Assembly (NCBI RefSeq): GCF_902499115.1
Contig: NZ_CABVPN010000004.1
Span: 1 to 64,000 of the forward strand
DNA from: Burkholderia diffusa
GTDB taxonomy: Bacteria; Pseudomonadota; Gammaproteobacteria; Burkholderiales; Burkholderiaceae
DNA: 64,000 nt
Direction of reading: 5' to 3'
Shown here: piece by piece, positions 17,162 through 26,996 of the stretch
Layout: every line of letters begins with the position of its first letter
Numbering within the stretch: the first letter of the stretch is position 1
The notes under the pieces: model-generated
The model's database searches: none
Told to the model about the DNA's origin: nothing
What the model saw: only the letters and a program-made list of their open reading frames with translations
Made by a program: the position numbers and the translations under genes

Positions 17162-18010
17162 TTACGCGGCCGGCCAGTCGAACGGCGTATACGGCAGCGC
17201 GCGCTTGTGGCGCGAGCCGTCGTAGAAGCGCAGCACCGTTTCGTACACGCTGTCGGCCACGGGTTTGCCTTCGAGGAAATCGTCGATCTCGTCATAGGTG
17301 ACGCCATACGCGTGCTCGTCGGGGCGCAGCGGACGCAGTTCCTCGAGGTCGGCCGTCGGCACCTTCATCACGATCAGTTCGTCACCGCCAAGCGCGCGGG
17401 CGACCGCACGCACACGGCGCTTGCTCAGGCCGGCGAGCGGCAGCACGTCCGCGCCGCCATCGCCGAATTTCGTGAAGAAACCCATCAGCGATTCGGCCGC
17501 GTGGTCGGTGCCGATCACGATGCCGCGTCGCGCGCCGGCGACCGCGTACTGCGCGATCATGCGTTCGCGTGCCTTGATGTTGCCGTGCACGAAGTCCTGC
17601 TGTGCCGGGTTTTCGAACGCATGGCCGGAGGCGACGAGCGATGCGAGCATCGCGTCGGCGGCCGGCTTCACGTCGACCGTGAACGTCTCGTCCGCGTGCA
17701 CGAACGCGAGCGCGCGCTGTGCATCGGCTTCGTCGTTCTGCACGCCGTTCGGCAAGCGCATCGCGATGAAGCGGGCGTCGTAGCCGTCGGCGCGCAGCCG
17801 TTCGACCGCCAGCTGCGCGAGCCGTCCGGCCGTCGAGGAATCGACGCCGCCGCTGATGCCGAGCACGTAGGTCCGCAAGCCGGTCGAACGAAGGTACTGC
17901 GCGAGGAAGTCGACGCGCCGGGCGATCTCGGCATCGACGTCGAAGTGCGGGGTGACGTTCAGTTCGGCGATGATCGCGCGTTGGCGGCTGGCGTAATCGG
18001 CGGATGTCAT
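17162..18010 (-). CDS. nadE: NH3-dependent NAD+ synthetase
   Basis: A 282-residue cytosolic enzyme that amidates nicotinic acid adenine dinucleotide to NAD+ with ATP and ammonia. The ATP-pyrophosphatase loop GISGGVDSS is at residues 51-59. NIKARERMIAQYAVA, IGTDHAAESLMGFFTKFGDGG and LAGLSKRRVR are conserved NadE motifs. The length is close to the short 275-residue E. coli form, so it lacks the glutaminase domain. The ATG at 18010 was chosen over a longer frame because homologues start near it. The gene is convergent with the S10 peptidase. Confidence 0.96.
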   Translation of the reverse strand: MTSADYASRQRAIIAELNVTPHFDVDAEIARRVDFLAQYLRSTGLRTYVLGISGGVDSSTAGRLAQLAVERLRADGYDARFIAMRLPNGVQNDEADAQRALAFVHADETFTVDVKPAADAMLASLVASGHAFENPAQQDFVHGNIKARERMIAQYAVAGARRGIVIGTDHAAESLMGFFTKFGDGGADVLPLAGLSKRRVRAVARALGGDELIVMKVPTADLEELRPLRPDEHAYGVTYDEIDDFLEGKPVADSVYETVLRFYDGSRHKRALPYTPFDWPAA

Positions 18011-18241
18011 GGAGGGTGGTTCCGGAACGAAATGCAAGGCGCCCATCATAAGCGCAATCGCGGTCCGGCGCCGCGCCGGGCATGCGATCCGGCGACCGCG
18101 CGTTGCATTGGCGAGACGCGCTGCATCGTCATGGGGCAGCGCGCGGGGCGCGTCGACTCCGGCGTGCACGCGGATGCTTCGTTTCGATGCATGGAAGGGG
18201 CGCGGTGACGGACGCTTCCTGCTTTCGCTCGCTCGCCCGCG

Positions 18242-19111
18242 TCAGCGCCGCGCGAGCACGACGCCCGCCAGCGCGAGCCCGAAGCCGGCGAGCTGGACGG
18301 CCGCGAGCGTTTCGCCAAACAGCAGATAGCCCTGCAGGGCGGCGAGCGGCGGCGCGAGGAACAGCAACGACGTCGCGCGCGCGGCGTTGCCGCGCCGCAG
18401 CATCCACATCAGCATCGTGACCGCGCCGCCGGACAGGAACACGACGCCCCACACGAGCGATATCCACAGCGCCGGCGCGCCGATCCAGCGCGTTTCGTGC
18501 AGCAACGCGACGAAGACGGCCGCGACGATCGCCGCGCCGAGGTTCTGCACGGCGACGGCCGTGCGCAGGTCGTTCTGCGCGAGCTTGCCCTTCTGATACA
18601 GCGAGCCGGCGGTGATCGAGCCGACCGACAGGATCGACACGGCCACGACGAACCACGCGGGCGCGGCGCACGGTGGCGGCGCGACGCCGCCCGCGACCTT
18701 TGGCGCGAGCACGAGCGCGACGCCGGCGAGCCCGAGTGCCATCCCGAGCCAGCCGCGCGCGGGCAGGCGCTCGTTGAACAGCGGCACTGCGAGCACGGCG
18801 GTGGCGAGCGGCTGCAGCGCGCCGAGCAACGCCATCACGCCCGCATTCAGTCCCTGCGCGACGGCCCAGTAGCTGGCGCCGAGATAGACGCCTTGCAGCA
18901 GCGCGCCCGCGATCAGGTGGCGCGGCCATTCGCGGCGGGCCGGCCACGGCGCGCGCGCGGCGAGCGCCACCGCGCCGAACAGCACGGCCGTGCCGGCGAA
19001 ACGTGCGAGCAGGAACAGGTTCGGATCGGCGTAGGGCTTGATTGCCCGTGCGACGATGAAGCCGGTGGACCACAGCGCGACGAACGCCGCGGCGACGAGC
19101 GAGGTAAACAT
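18242..19111 (-). CDS. EamA/DMT-family permease
   Basis: A 289-residue inner-membrane protein with two EamA repeats. The N-terminal repeat has FVALWSTGFIVARAIKPYADP, typical of EamA proteins, and ALLGALQPLATAVLAVPLFNE closes it. The second repeat ends LAALQGYLLFGETLAAVQL. About ten hydrophobic helices are expected. Members export metabolites or amino acids; the substrate here is unknown. The ATG at 19111 sits at the family N-terminus, and an upstream frame adds an arginine-rich stretch with no support. Confidence 0.88.
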   Translation of the reverse strand: MFTSLVAAAFVALWSTGFIVARAIKPYADPNLFLLARFAGTAVLFGAVALAARAPWPARREWPRHLIAGALLQGVYLGASYWAVAQGLNAGVMALLGALQPLATAVLAVPLFNERLPARGWLGMALGLAGVALVLAPKVAGGVAPPPCAAPAWFVVAVSILSVGSITAGSLYQKGKLAQNDLRTAVAVQNLGAAIVAAVFVALLHETRWIGAPALWISLVWGVVFLSGGAVTMLMWMLRRGNAARATSLLFLAPPLAALQGYLLFGETLAAVQLAGFGLALAGVVLARR

Positions 19112-19364
19112 GCGTGGCGGGCCGCGATACGGCCGGACGAATCGTGAAGTCGGCCAGTATCGGTCGAACCGGTGCCGCCGTCTTGTCGGATTCTGCACTT
19201 GCTCGTGGCGCGTGCGCGCTGCATGCGGTTGCCGTGCGCGGCGCGTTGGCCGTGGGCGTGACGTGCCGCGAGCGCGGCGGCGCGCCGGCCATTCCGTTAC
19301 CGGCCAGCCGGATGAAGGTGCTGCGGCATGAAAGCGCGCCGTGGTGCGCGGACAGGACGGGCGA

Positions 19365-19550
19365 TCAGTCGAGCGAGAACGTGTCGAGCGGCTGGTTCGC
19401 GCGCGCGTCGGTCGCGAAGCGCGCAGCGAGCTGTTCGTAAAGCCGGCGCGCCTCGTCGAGCGTCAGGTCGATCCAGTATGGATCGCCCGCTCCGTCGTTG
19501 AGTCGTTCTGGCGAAAACTGGATTTCGAGCACACTGCCTTTGCGATACAT
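19365..19550 (-). CDS. Small hypothetical protein
   Basis: A 61-residue soluble protein beginning MYRKGSVLEIQFSPERL and ending near DTFSLD. It is rich in charged residues, has no membrane segment or signal, and matches no family I recognise. Codon bias resembles neighbouring genes, and the predicted helix ARRLYEQLAARFATDARA looks like a true protein. The ATG at 19550 was chosen because the longer frame upstream loses coding character. It is separated by about 205 bases from the divergent DeoR gene. Confidence 0.55.
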   Translation of the reverse strand: MYRKGSVLEIQFSPERLNDGAGDPYWIDLTLDEARRLYEQLAARFATDARANQPLDTFSLD

Positions 19551-19755
19551 TCCCCAAGCCCCTTTATGGTTTGTCGTTCGGCGAAACGCAAAGTGTAGCA
19601 ACCGCTTGCCGTGCCGATTCGCGCGCATCGGGCAATACAGAATTTCGCTTTCGTGAAACGCGACGACCGCCAGCCGCACCGCCGTCAAATGGCGGTCAAG
19701 CGGCCGTAATACAATGCTCGGCTTACCCATTACCAGTCGCCTCGGGCGCATTGCG

Positions 19756-20514
19756 ATGCTGGCGGAACAACGTCATCAATACATTCTGTCGGAGCTCGGA
19801 CGATCGGGCGCGCTGTCGGTAGCCGAACTCGTGCGCTCGCTCGACGTGTCGCGCGAGACGATCCGGCGCGACCTGAATGCGCTCGCGGCGCGCGGTCTGC
19901 TCGTGATGACGCATGGCGGCGCGCTGGCAGCGGACCGCCGCGAGCCGAGCCTGTCCGAGCGTGAAGCGGCGAACGCCGAAGCGAAGCGCACGATCGGGCG
20001 ACGCGCGGCCGAATTCGTGCCCGACGACGCATCGGTGCTGATCGACTCGGGCAGCACGCCGCACGCGGTCGCGCTCGCGCTGGCCGACCGGCACCGGCTG
20101 TCGATCTACACGAACGACTGGCGCACGGCGTTCGTGCTCGCGCGGCGCAACGGCAATCGTGTGACGCTGCTCGGCGGCGAACTGTCCGACGACGAGGACG
20201 CGACGTTCGGGCTCGATACGATCCAGCAACTCGCGCAATACCATGTCGATTTCGCGTTCGTCGGCGCGGGCGGCATCACGGCCGACGGCGACTGCACCGA
20301 CTACTCGCGGCTCGCGGCCGAAGTGCGCAGCCGGATGATCGCGGCCGCCGGCACGGCGATCATCGTTGCCGACCATTCGAAGTTCGGCCGCGTGACGCCG
20401 GTGCGGATCAACGGCACGTCGGCCGCGCGCTACCTCGTCACCGAGCGCGCGCCGGACAAGGCCGTGCGCCGCGCGCTGACCGCACGCGGCATCGAGCTGC
20501 TCGTGTGCGATTGA
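19756..20514 (+). CDS. DeoR-family transcriptional regulator
   Basis: A regulator of about 252 residues. The N-terminus carries the DeoR signature: LAEQRHQYILSELGRSGALS, then VAELVRSLDVSRETIRRDL (helix-turn-helix) and ARGLLVMTHGGAL. The C-terminal sensor domain has LIDSGST, the sugar-phosphate site, and FVGAGGITADGDCTDY. The family senses phosphorylated sugars or related metabolites. No sugar operon is adjacent, so its target is not evident. An upstream in-frame ATG at 19714 would add 14 residues. Confidence 0.92.
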   Translation: MLAEQRHQYILSELGRSGALSVAELVRSLDVSRETIRRDLNALAARGLLVMTHGGALAADRREPSLSEREAANAEAKRTIGRRAAEFVPDDASVLIDSGSTPHAVALALADRHRLSIYTNDWRTAFVLARRNGNRVTLLGGELSDDEDATFGLDTIQQLAQYHVDFAFVGAGGITADGDCTDYSRLAAEVRSRMIAAAGTAIIVADHSKFGRVTPVRINGTSAARYLVTERAPDKAVRRALTARGIELLVCD

Positions 20515-20618
20515 CGCGCGTCCGACATACAAGGTTCATCGAACCGTCATCGCACGGGAAGAACCACCGTCAACACTGACTCATTCATCTCGACCGGGCC
20601 GCCCGGCAGGAGCAACGA

Positions 20619-22445
20619 ATGACCGTCAGCGTACGCAGCTATCTTTCTCCGACCCTGGTCCTGCTGGCCTTCGACTGGCCCGACGCGGCGTCGCGCACCG
20701 ACTTCCTCGGCTTCGCGATCCGGCGCACGCCCGGTTTCTGGGCGGCCGACGGCAAGACGCGGGCGCCGTACAGCTGGCTGCCGAACCGGCTCACGTTCGA
20801 CGGCCCGGCCGCCGACACGCAGGGCGACGCACCGACCGACCAGGCGCCGATCCAGAAATTCATGTGGTGGGACGCGCGCATCGATCCGCAGGACCGCGAT
20901 GCGTCATTCCGCTATGACGTCTATCCGGTCGTCGGCACGCCGGAGCACCTGCAGGTGCTCGATGCGGAGGCCGGCGTGTGCGAGGTCGAGTTGCCCGCTC
21001 ATGTCGTGGATGGCGTCGGTACGTGGTTCAACCGTGCGGTCGTCAGCTCGCAGGCGTTCGCGAAGCAGGTCGCGGCACTGGGTCTCGCGCCGGATGCTGC
21101 GCCGAGCGCGGACCAGGCACTGAAGCTGCGCACGTGGCTCGCGAACGACATGGAACAGGTGTTCGCGGCGATGCTCGACCCCGCGTCGCGCGCGGTGTCG
21201 GCCGTCTATCATCTGACGGACACGCTGTGGGCGCTGCCCGCATTCGAGGCGTTCGGACGGCAACATGGCGAAGCGTCGCTCGCGATCGTCTACGACGCGC
21301 ACGAGACTGCGCGCAAGGGCAAGCCGCCGCTGCCGTCGCCGAACCAGCCGGCCGTCGACGCGCTGCAGGGCCTCGCGACGCTCGCGCCGCGCGACCGGAC
21401 GCACATCATGCACGACAAGTTCATCGTGACCGACGCACCGGCGAATGCGACGACCGCGGTGACGCCCACGCGCGTGCTGACCGGTTCCGCGAACTTCACG
21501 ACCGAAGGACTGACGGAGCAGGCGAACGTGCTGCACGCATTCGATTCGCCGGCGCTCGCGGCGCTGTACAACGCGCGTGCGCACGCGCTGGCTGCGAATC
21601 CGCCGATCGCGGAGACGGCGAAATTGTCGGCGGGCTGGTCGGCGCCGATGACGATCGGCAGCGCGCAGGTGCGCGTCGCGTTTTCGCCGGAGCCGGCGGG
21701 GCAGCGCACCGAGATCGATACGATCGTCGCCGCGATCGCGGCCGCGAAGCATTCGGTGTCGTTCTGCCTGTTCATGCCGACCGACGCTGCGCTGCGCGAC
21801 GCATGCTTTGCAGCCGGCGACCGCGGCCTGATGATGTTCGGCCTGGTGAACCGCATCAACGTCGGTAGCGCGACGAAGGCTGATGCCGCGCAGCACGACG
21901 GGCAGTCGCTCGATGCGGCGACGCTCGCGAACCTCGAGCTTTACCATCGCCAGCGCGATCGGCGCGACGTGATCGATGCCGCCTATTTTTCGCCGGCAAC
22001 GGTGCCGCAGGGTTTCGAACCGGAGCTGCGCCTCTTTCCGGGCGAGCCGGCGCCGATGTATCCGCCGGTCGTGATCCACCACAAGTTCATCGTGATCGAT
22101 GCGGAAGGCGCGAACCCGATCGTCTATACGGGCTCGGCGAACATGAGCCGCAACTCCGAGCAGTACAACGACGAGAACCTGCTCGAGATTCACGACACGC
22201 GGATCGCGGCGATCTATCTCGCGGAGTTCCTGCGGCTCTACGAGCACTACCGCGCGCGCGCCCTGTCGATCGAAACGAAACGGCATGGCGCCGGTGTGCA
22301 GCGGCAGCTCGCGCTCGCACCGGATTCGAGCTGGGCGAAGAAATATTACGTGGCGGGAAGCCCGGAAGAGAAGGCGCGGATCGCGCTGGCGTCGACCGTG
22401 TCGACGGACTCGCCCGCGACGCACGCGCGGCGTGAGGCGGCATGA
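20619..22445 (+). CDS. Phospholipase D-like protein with two HKD motifs
   Basis: A 608-residue protein of the PLD superfamily, whose members make or break phosphodiester bonds through a phospho-histidine. HKD motif 1 is MHDKFIVTD (H265), followed by RVLTGSANFTTEG; motif 2 is HHKFIVIDAEG (H487), followed by YTGSANMSRNS. Two active halves fit one bilobed enzyme. CAGGAG precedes the ATG. No signal peptide is seen. It could be a phospholipase or nuclease, and the substrate is open. It is convergent with the TetR gene and no immunity-like partner was seen. Confidence 0.85.
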   Translation: MTVSVRSYLSPTLVLLAFDWPDAASRTDFLGFAIRRTPGFWAADGKTRAPYSWLPNRLTFDGPAADTQGDAPTDQAPIQKFMWWDARIDPQDRDASFRYDVYPVVGTPEHLQVLDAEAGVCEVELPAHVVDGVGTWFNRAVVSSQAFAKQVAALGLAPDAAPSADQALKLRTWLANDMEQVFAAMLDPASRAVSAVYHLTDTLWALPAFEAFGRQHGEASLAIVYDAHETARKGKPPLPSPNQPAVDALQGLATLAPRDRTHIMHDKFIVTDAPANATTAVTPTRVLTGSANFTTEGLTEQANVLHAFDSPALAALYNARAHALAANPPIAETAKLSAGWSAPMTIGSAQVRVAFSPEPAGQRTEIDTIVAAIAAAKHSVSFCLFMPTDAALRDACFAAGDRGLMMFGLVNRINVGSATKADAAQHDGQSLDAATLANLELYHRQRDRRDVIDAAYFSPATVPQGFEPELRLFPGEPAPMYPPVVIHHKFIVIDAEGANPIVYTGSANMSRNSEQYNDENLLEIHDTRIAAIYLAEFLRLYEHYRARALSIETKRHGAGVQRQLALAPDSSWAKKYYVAGSPEEKARIALASTVSTDSPATHARREAA

Positions 22446-22568
22446 AGAAGTGCGCGGCGTGCGTTCGGCTCGTGCCGGTTGCAGGCGGCGCGGCGAGGTT
22501 CGGGAGGTGTGCCGGGCGGCGAGTGGAATGCTCGCCGGCCAGCCTTCGGGCGGAATCGCGCGGTGCGC

Positions 22569-23243
22569 CTATGCGGCGACGTAGCGCAGCACGGAGTCGG
22601 TGATCGTCTCGCGATGTCGCGCGCGCAGCCGCGGCGCCGACGGATCGCGGCCGAACGCGGCGCCGAACGTATAACGGTTCGACACGCGGTGGAAGCAGAA
22701 CGAGCTGATCAGCAGATGCAGGTCGAACGCGTCGATGTCCTTGCGGAAGGCACCGCTCGCCGCACCGCGCTCGAGCAGTTCCTCGAGCGTCTTGATGATG
22801 CTGACGTTGCGGTTCTTGAACGACTTCAGCTGTTCGAGATACTTCGCGCCGTGGATGTTCTCGATCGACACGAGGCGGACGAAGTCGCGGTGCTTGTCGT
22901 GATAGTCGAACGTGAATTCGACGAGCCGGCGCATGCCTTCGCGCGGCTCCATGTCGCCGACGTGCAGTTCCTGCTCGAGTGCGCGGATGTCGCCGTACAC
23001 CTTCTCCAGCACGGCCTCGTACAGGCCTTCCTTGCTTTCGAAGTAGTAGTACAGCATCCGCTTCGTCGTGTTCGTACGCTCGGCGATCGCGTCGACGCGC
23101 GCACCGGCGAGGCCCATCGCGGAAAACTCCTGCGTGGCGACGTCGAGGATGTTGCGCTTGGTTTGCTCGGGATCGTATTTGCGCCGCGCATCGGTCGCAA
23201 GTGCGCGGCTTTCGGACGTGGCGGCCTTGCTTCCAGCTTTCAT
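22569..23243 (-). CDS. TetR/AcrR-family transcriptional regulator
   Basis: A 224-residue repressor-type protein. RKYDPEQTKRNILDVATQEF and TNTTKRMLYYYFESKEGLYE form the TetR DNA-binding domain, after an N-terminal basic tail (KAGSKAATSESRAL). The C-terminal domain (residues 85-224) is a generic ligand pocket, with a motif set (DKHRDFVRLVSIENIHGAKY) seen in RutR-like regulators. It lies 115 bases downstream of the amaA-like gene on the same strand and may control that cluster (inference). Confidence 0.88.
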   Translation of the reverse strand: MKAGSKAATSESRALATDARRKYDPEQTKRNILDVATQEFSAMGLAGARVDAIAERTNTTKRMLYYYFESKEGLYEAVLEKVYGDIRALEQELHVGDMEPREGMRRLVEFTFDYHDKHRDFVRLVSIENIHGAKYLEQLKSFKNRNVSIIKTLEELLERGAASGAFRKDIDAFDLHLLISSFCFHRVSNRYTFGAAFGRDPSAPRLRARHRETITDSVLRYVAA

Positions 23244-23358
23244 GTGACTTTGTTGTGGGTTCGCGGCGGCATGAAAAATCCATTCTAGCATGCGGGAAAT
23301 GCCGGCCCGGCCGACCTTTCGTTCTAATCGGCCGTGCGGTTTCGGCTGCTGCCGCCGC

Positions 23359-24627
23359 TCAGCGCCGGCACGACGCGAGCGCGTCGCGGGCCTGGTACGC
23401 GGTGTACGTGAGCTGCGCGGCGGCGAGTCCCGCGAGCCCGAACGTGCGTGTGAGCCCGAACGCGGCGAAGCCCTCCGGCACGGGCCGCTCCCCGGCCAGC
23501 GCGGCGGCGAGCGCTTCGCCGGCGACGGTGGTGGGCGCCATCCCGTGACCGCCGAATGCGATCGCGTGCCACACGCCGTCCGTGTCGCGGCCGATCTGCG
23601 GCATCTTGTGCCGCGCGTAGCTCATCAGCCCGCCCCAGGCGTATTCGACCTTCACGCCTTCGAGCTGCGGATACACGCGCAGCAGGTCGCGTCGCAGCAG
23701 TCGCGCGATCGCGTCGGGGCCGCGGTCGAGCACGGAGATCCGGCCGCCCCACAGAATGCGCGTGTCCTTCAGCGGGCGGTAGTAGTCGAACGCGAAACGC
23801 GTATCGTAGATCGCGTACGGCGCGTCGATCGCGTCGGGCAGGCGCGTGCCGAGCGGTTCGGTCGCGATCACGTAGGTCGCGATCGGCAGCACCGCGCGCT
23901 CGATGCGCGGCGACACGCCGCGCGCATAGCCGCCGCCGGCGAACACGACGTCCTTCGCGCGCACCGTGCCCTGCGCCGTGCGCACGACGTAGCCGGCGCC
24001 TTCGCGCGCGATGCCGAGCGCGGCCGAGCGTTCGTACACGCGCGCGCCGCCGCGCGATGCGGCCGCCGCGACGCCGAGCACGTACTTGAGCGGATGGAAG
24101 TGAAACGCGTTCGGCTCGAACAGGCCGCCGTAATAGCGCTGTGTCTTCAGCCGCGCGCGCAGCGCGTCCGTCGAAACGGGTTCCCAGTCGACGTTGAATT
24201 CCTGCTTCATCAGCGTGCGCACGCCGTCGAGCCGCGATGGATCGTCGAACCAGTTCGCGAGCATCACGCCCTCGTCGACGATGTCGCAGTCGATCCCGTA
24301 GCGGGCGATCCGCGCGCGGATCAGGTCGACCGCATCGACGGTGAGCCGGTACAGGCATCGGCCTTCGTCGCGGCCGAGCGTGCGTAGCAGGTCTGCGTTA
24401 TCGAGGCTGTAGCCGCCGAACACGAAGCCGCCGTTGCGGCCCGATGCGCCGAAGCCGACCCGCTCTCCGTCGAGCACGACGACGTCCTGCACGCCGCGCT
24501 CGACGAGGCCGAGCGCCGTGCACAGGCCGGCGAGGCCGCCGCCGACGATGCAGACCTGCGTGTCGATGGTGCCGGTCAGTTGCGGGTAGGGCTGGCGGGT
24601 AACGGTGGCTTCGTAGAAGTTCTGCAT
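23359..24627 (-). CDS. amaA: FAD-dependent amino-acid oxidase, probable L-pipecolate oxidase
   Basis: A 422-residue flavoenzyme of the DAO/PuuB type. The N-terminal FAD dinucleotide motif is VCIVGGGLAGLCTALGLVER (residues 26-45), followed by GFGASGRNGGFVFGG, the conserved PuuB-like loop, and FGGHGMAPTTVAGE near the C-terminus. General annotation would be gamma-glutamylputrescine oxidase. Here the divergent ALDH7-type gene and a LysP-like permease point to AmaA, which oxidises L-pipecolate to piperideine-6-carboxylate in lysine degradation. The symbol therefore rests on context. The start is ATG 24627; an upstream in-frame start adds seven residues. Confidence 0.72.
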   Translation of the reverse strand: MQNFYEATVTRQPYPQLTGTIDTQVCIVGGGLAGLCTALGLVERGVQDVVVLDGERVGFGASGRNGGFVFGGYSLDNADLLRTLGRDEGRCLYRLTVDAVDLIRARIARYGIDCDIVDEGVMLANWFDDPSRLDGVRTLMKQEFNVDWEPVSTDALRARLKTQRYYGGLFEPNAFHFHPLKYVLGVAAAASRGGARVYERSAALGIAREGAGYVVRTAQGTVRAKDVVFAGGGYARGVSPRIERAVLPIATYVIATEPLGTRLPDAIDAPYAIYDTRFAFDYYRPLKDTRILWGGRISVLDRGPDAIARLLRRDLLRVYPQLEGVKVEYAWGGLMSYARHKMPQIGRDTDGVWHAIAFGGHGMAPTTVAGEALAAALAGERPVPEGFAAFGLTRTFGLAGLAAAQLTYTAYQARDALASCRR

Positions 24628-24762
24628 GCGTTTTCGGTGATTCGTCACGACGGAAAAACGGACGGCGCGCGTCGATCTTGCCTGAACGCGCGCGTCGCGT
24701 CGAATGGGTTTTTCAGTGCAACGGCCGCGGCGGTCGGGCGGCGGCCGTTGCTCGACCGGGCG

Positions 24763-26343
24763 TCAGGCGCCCGGCGTCGGGTTGGGCGGGGCGGCAACGT
24801 AGGCCGGATAGCCGGTACTGGCCTTTACCGTCGCTTCGGGCGTCGCGTTGCGCTCGATCCACGGCGCGATCTCCATGTCCTCGTAGCGGACGAGGCGGCA
24901 TTTGCGCACCAGCGCGTAGCCGAGCCAGATCGCGAGGAAGAACGGCAGGCCGATGTAGGTCGCGGCGATGCCGGCCCAGTCGATCCTGTCGGCGAGGAAC
25001 GCCTGGTAGTCCTGGCCGAGTGCGACGACCGCGCACAACGCGAATGCGAACAGCGGGCCGAACGGAAACCACTTCGACCGGTATGACAGCTGGTCGAGCC
25101 GATAGCCCTGCTTGAGGAAGCCCTTGCGGAACCGGTAGTGGCTGACCGCGATGCCGAGCCAGGTGATGAAGCCGGCCATGCCCGACGTGTTCAGCAGCCA
25201 CAGGTAGACGGTCTTGTCGCCAAACAGCGACGTGAGGAAGCACAGCGCGCCGACGGCGGTCGTCGCATACAGCGCGTTGCGCGGCACGCCGCCCGGCGAC
25301 AGCTTCGCGAACAGCTTCGGCGCGCGGCCTTCGACCGAGAGGTTATAGAGCATCCGCGTCGACGCGTACATGCCCGAGTTGCCGGCCGACAGCACGGCCG
25401 TCAGGATCACCGCGTTCATCACGCCGGCCGCGAACGCGAGGCCCGCGTGGCGGAACACGAGCGTAAACGGGCTCACGCCCACGTCGGTGACGTCGCTCTT
25501 CAGCAGGCTCGGGTCGGTGTACGGAATCAGCACGCCGATCACGAAGATCGCGAACACGTAGAACAGCAGGATGCGCCAGAAGATCTGGCTGACCGCGCGC
25601 GGGATCGTCGTGCGCGGGTTCTCCGATTCGCCGGCCGCGACGCCGATCATTTCGGTGCCCTGGAACGAGAAGCCCGCGATCATCGCGACGCCGAGCATCG
25701 TTGCCCAACCGCCCACGAAGGGCGCGTCGCCGATCGTGAAGTTGCCCCAGCCCGCGCTCGGGCCGCCTTGCATGATCCCGAAGATCATCAGCAGGCCGAC
25801 GCCAACGAACGCGAGCACCGTCAGCACCTTGATCAGCGCGAACCAGTATTCGGCTTCCCCGAAGCCGCGCACCGACAGCGCGTTGAGCGCGAAGATCAGC
25901 GCGAGGAAGATCGCGCTCCACCAGACGCCTGGCACGTGCGGAAACCAGTAGTGCATCACGAGCTGCGCGGCGACGAGCTCGACCGCGAGCGTCACGGCCC
26001 AGCTGTACCAGTAGTTCCAGCCGAGCGCGAAGCCGAAGCCATCGTCGACGAATTTCGCGCCGTAGGTCGCGAACGAGCCCGACACCGGCATGAACGCGGC
26101 CATTTCGCCGAGGCTCGTCATCAGGAAGTAGACCATCAGGCCGATCACCATGTACGCGAGCATCGCGCCACCGGGGCCGGCTTGCGAGATCGACGCGCCG
26201 GACGCGACGAACAGGCCCGTGCCGATCGAGCCGCCGATCGCGATCATCCGCAGATGGCGCGCCTGCAGTGCGCGGTGGAGGGACGGCTTCGCGGGCGGCG
26301 AGCCGGACGGACGGGGCGAGTCGGGGCGGGCATCTGAATGCAT
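24763..26343 (-). CDS. Amino-acid permease, LysP-like (APC superfamily)
   Basis: A 526-residue inner-membrane amino acid:H+ symporter. The AAT-family N-terminus is present: HRALQARHLRMIAIGGSIGT, then GLFVASGASI. FQGTEMIGVAAGESENPRTT in the middle is shared with the lysine-specific permease LysP, as is ILTAVLSAGNSGMYASTRML. Twelve helices are expected. It lies 135 bases upstream of the amaA-like gene in the same direction, so they are probably cotranscribed, and lysine or pipecolate is the likely substrate (inference). The ATG at 26343 avoids an implausible basic extension of about 70 residues. Confidence 0.85.
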   Translation of the reverse strand: MHSDARPDSPRPSGSPPAKPSLHRALQARHLRMIAIGGSIGTGLFVASGASISQAGPGGAMLAYMVIGLMVYFLMTSLGEMAAFMPVSGSFATYGAKFVDDGFGFALGWNYWYSWAVTLAVELVAAQLVMHYWFPHVPGVWWSAIFLALIFALNALSVRGFGEAEYWFALIKVLTVLAFVGVGLLMIFGIMQGGPSAGWGNFTIGDAPFVGGWATMLGVAMIAGFSFQGTEMIGVAAGESENPRTTIPRAVSQIFWRILLFYVFAIFVIGVLIPYTDPSLLKSDVTDVGVSPFTLVFRHAGLAFAAGVMNAVILTAVLSAGNSGMYASTRMLYNLSVEGRAPKLFAKLSPGGVPRNALYATTAVGALCFLTSLFGDKTVYLWLLNTSGMAGFITWLGIAVSHYRFRKGFLKQGYRLDQLSYRSKWFPFGPLFAFALCAVVALGQDYQAFLADRIDWAGIAATYIGLPFFLAIWLGYALVRKCRLVRYEDMEIAPWIERNATPEATVKASTGYPAYVAAPPNPTPGA

Positions 26344-26996
26344 GGCGGGTGCTGGGCGCTGTCTCCAGGATTGTTTTTTTGGCTGCGAAGCGTGACGCGT
26401 CGCCGGCCGCCACGGCGGGCAGCGGCACTGCTGCGCGGGCTTGATCCGGATCGACTGGAACGACCGGTGCACCGGGCAGCGACGCGTGTCGCCTTCGTCT
26501 GTCGTCCGGCCGCTGATCGGCGGCGCGTCGGGGCGCCGGGTGCGGTGCACCTCGACGCCGCACCGATCGTATGTGCCGGCCGCATGCGCGGCAAACGATA
26601 TTTCCGCACAGGGTGATGCAACTTTGTCATCAACTTGTCGCGCATCGAAACCGGCCCGGCGGCCCGGCCACCGGCCCCGGACAGGTCCCGTGACCGTACC
26701 GAATCAAGCGGTCTCGTCCTGCCCGGGTGTTGCGTTTTGGGAATGAAGTCGTGAGTTAATATCAATAGCGGCCCGACTTGTGGCCACCGACAATGTGTCT
26801 CATGGATCGTGCCTCGCGAGGCCGGGGCGTGCCGTCCGGCCGGGTTTCCGGTGGCGGCGCCGCGCGATGCGCCACGCGGCGCACCGGGCCTGCCGAGCTG
26901 CGCATCCGCTTGCACAGGGCGCGCGAACGCGCTCCAATCGAATCACGCGGGCGGCGTTGCCGCCGCACCGATCAATCTGTCCCTGAAGAGGAAGTG
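26344..26996. other. Divergent intergenic region between permease and amaB
   Basis: About 650 bases separate the two divergent starts. Open frames here are extensions of the neighbours or arginine-rich noise. A short imperfect direct repeat (CAACTTTGTC / CAACTTGTC near 26628-26642) and an AT-richer patch around 26750-26770 (GTGAGTTAATATCAATAG) mark likely promoter sequence, but no operator could be assigned. Confidence 0.45.

Noticed and set aside
13627..17307. An open frame of 1226 codons antisense to both peptidase genes
   Set aside because: Low-complexity Arg/Asp/Val translation with no motif; a by-product of codon bias in the opposite strand.
20904..22424. An open frame of 506 codons antisense to the PLD-like gene
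   Set aside because: Arg-rich noise opposite a gene with two clear HKD motifs.
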